62,000 bases of DNA from assembly GCA_905221605.1 (NCBI GenBank), contig CAJNDS010000028.1, positions 109,763 through 171,762 of the forward strand, given 5' to 3'. The position numbers and the translations under genes are program-made. Of the stretch, positions 61,601-62,000 are shown in pieces; the stretch's first letter is position 1, and each line of letters starts with the position of its first letter. This DNA comes from Symbiodinium natans (taxonomy: Eukaryota; Sar; Dinophyceae; Suessiales; Symbiodiniaceae). The notes below the pieces were generated by a model. The model saw only the letters and a list, made by a program, of their open reading frames with translations. It was not told the origin of the DNA and ran no database searches.

Positions 61601-62000
61601 GAAACGGACTTGCTTCAACTTGCACAAGTACTAACACAGTCCTCAAGATGCAAGCCTAAATCATTCTCGGCGCCATCCACAGCCCTCGATTGACAGATGC
61701 TCTGGTGTACTCAGTATATGCTTCACTGTGGCCAACAACTCCACACCAAGGATGGGCACTTCGCAAAGGCTCCAGCGGATAGGAGGACTGCCTCTGGCCG
61801 TGACGCAGCGACACAGCCTCAGTTTTGCGACCGTGACCCGACGCACAAACTCCTAAAACATGTTGCTATGCAAAGCTGTAAGCTGTCCTGCCTCACACTG
61901 TAAATTGATCTCACGCTCGTAGAAACCTGCCATTGAAGCCACCGTGAGAAAGAGAGAGAGAGAGAGGCGCTCGAAATGTTCATCCTGCCTATAAACCCAA
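61601..62000. other. Window edge, possible further exon and a short GA microsatellite
   Basis: A minus frame (61846-61661) includes GVELLATVKHILSTPEHLS and may be an upstream exon of the coiled-coil gene. A run of about nine GA repeats lies at 61950-61967. Nothing else is visible up to the edge. Confidence 0.4.

Noticed and set aside
1-62000. Bacterial-type operons, CRISPR arrays, prophage or insertion sequences
   Set aside because: The multi-exon gene structure and splice signals show a eukaryotic nuclear genome, and no such element was seen.

Overview
The window looks like nuclear DNA of a dinoflagellate, most likely a Symbiodiniaceae or related suessioid alga. Genes are broken into many short exons separated by small introns. 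Most intron starts that can be fixed by protein homology are GC, some are GA and only part are GT, while acceptors are AG, often followed by G. This is the splice style described for dinoflagellates. Every gene recognised lies on the minus strand, as in the long one-way gene blocks of dinoflagellate chromosomes. Pentatricopeptide (PPR) repeats and two plastid-type stringent-response genes fit a plastid-bearing alga. No bacterial features, tRNA, rRNA, CRISPR array or intact transposon was seen.

Reading along the minus strand from the high-coordinate end: an unassigned gene with a coiled-coil exon (61.6-59.96 kb); a dCTP pyrophosphatase (DCTPP1/MazG-type, 58.85-57.36 kb); a long PPR locus (about 56.9-46.96 kb) ending in a 586-codon open frame; a gene-poor, repeat-rich zone (46.9-34.4 kb) with scattered unassigned exons; an alpha/beta-hydrolase of the isoprenylcysteine methylesterase (ICME) type (33.2-31.37 kb); a RIO1 kinase (RIOK1, 29.56-21.85 kb); an unassigned stretch with one transmembrane exon (21.8-18.8 kb); and two neighbouring RelA/SpoT homologues, RSH-A (about 18.6-13.4 kb) and RSH-B (about 11.3-4.6 kb). 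Between the two RSH genes lies an 11-copy minisatellite bracketed by a 30-bp direct repeat. The last 4.6 kb has open frames on both strands but nothing I can assign.

Most repeats sit in introns or between genes. RSH-B introns hold a GTA tract, a 470-bp purine-rich tract and telomere-like CCCTAAA sequence beside a G-run. The large RIOK1 intron holds a two-unit tandem repeat and an AT-rich segment. The ICME-like gene has an intron flanked by an exact 17-bp direct repeat placed on the splice sites.

The genes do not form one pathway. The two RSH genes probably act together: RSH-B keeps the signatures of the (p)ppGpp hydrolase domain, while RSH-A has lost part of them but keeps a recognisable synthetase domain. 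RIOK1 (40S ribosome maturation), DCTPP1 (nucleotide-pool cleaning), PPR (organelle RNA handling) and ICME-like are housekeeping in type. All exon joins are inferred by eye from homology and splice sites; no transcript evidence was available.
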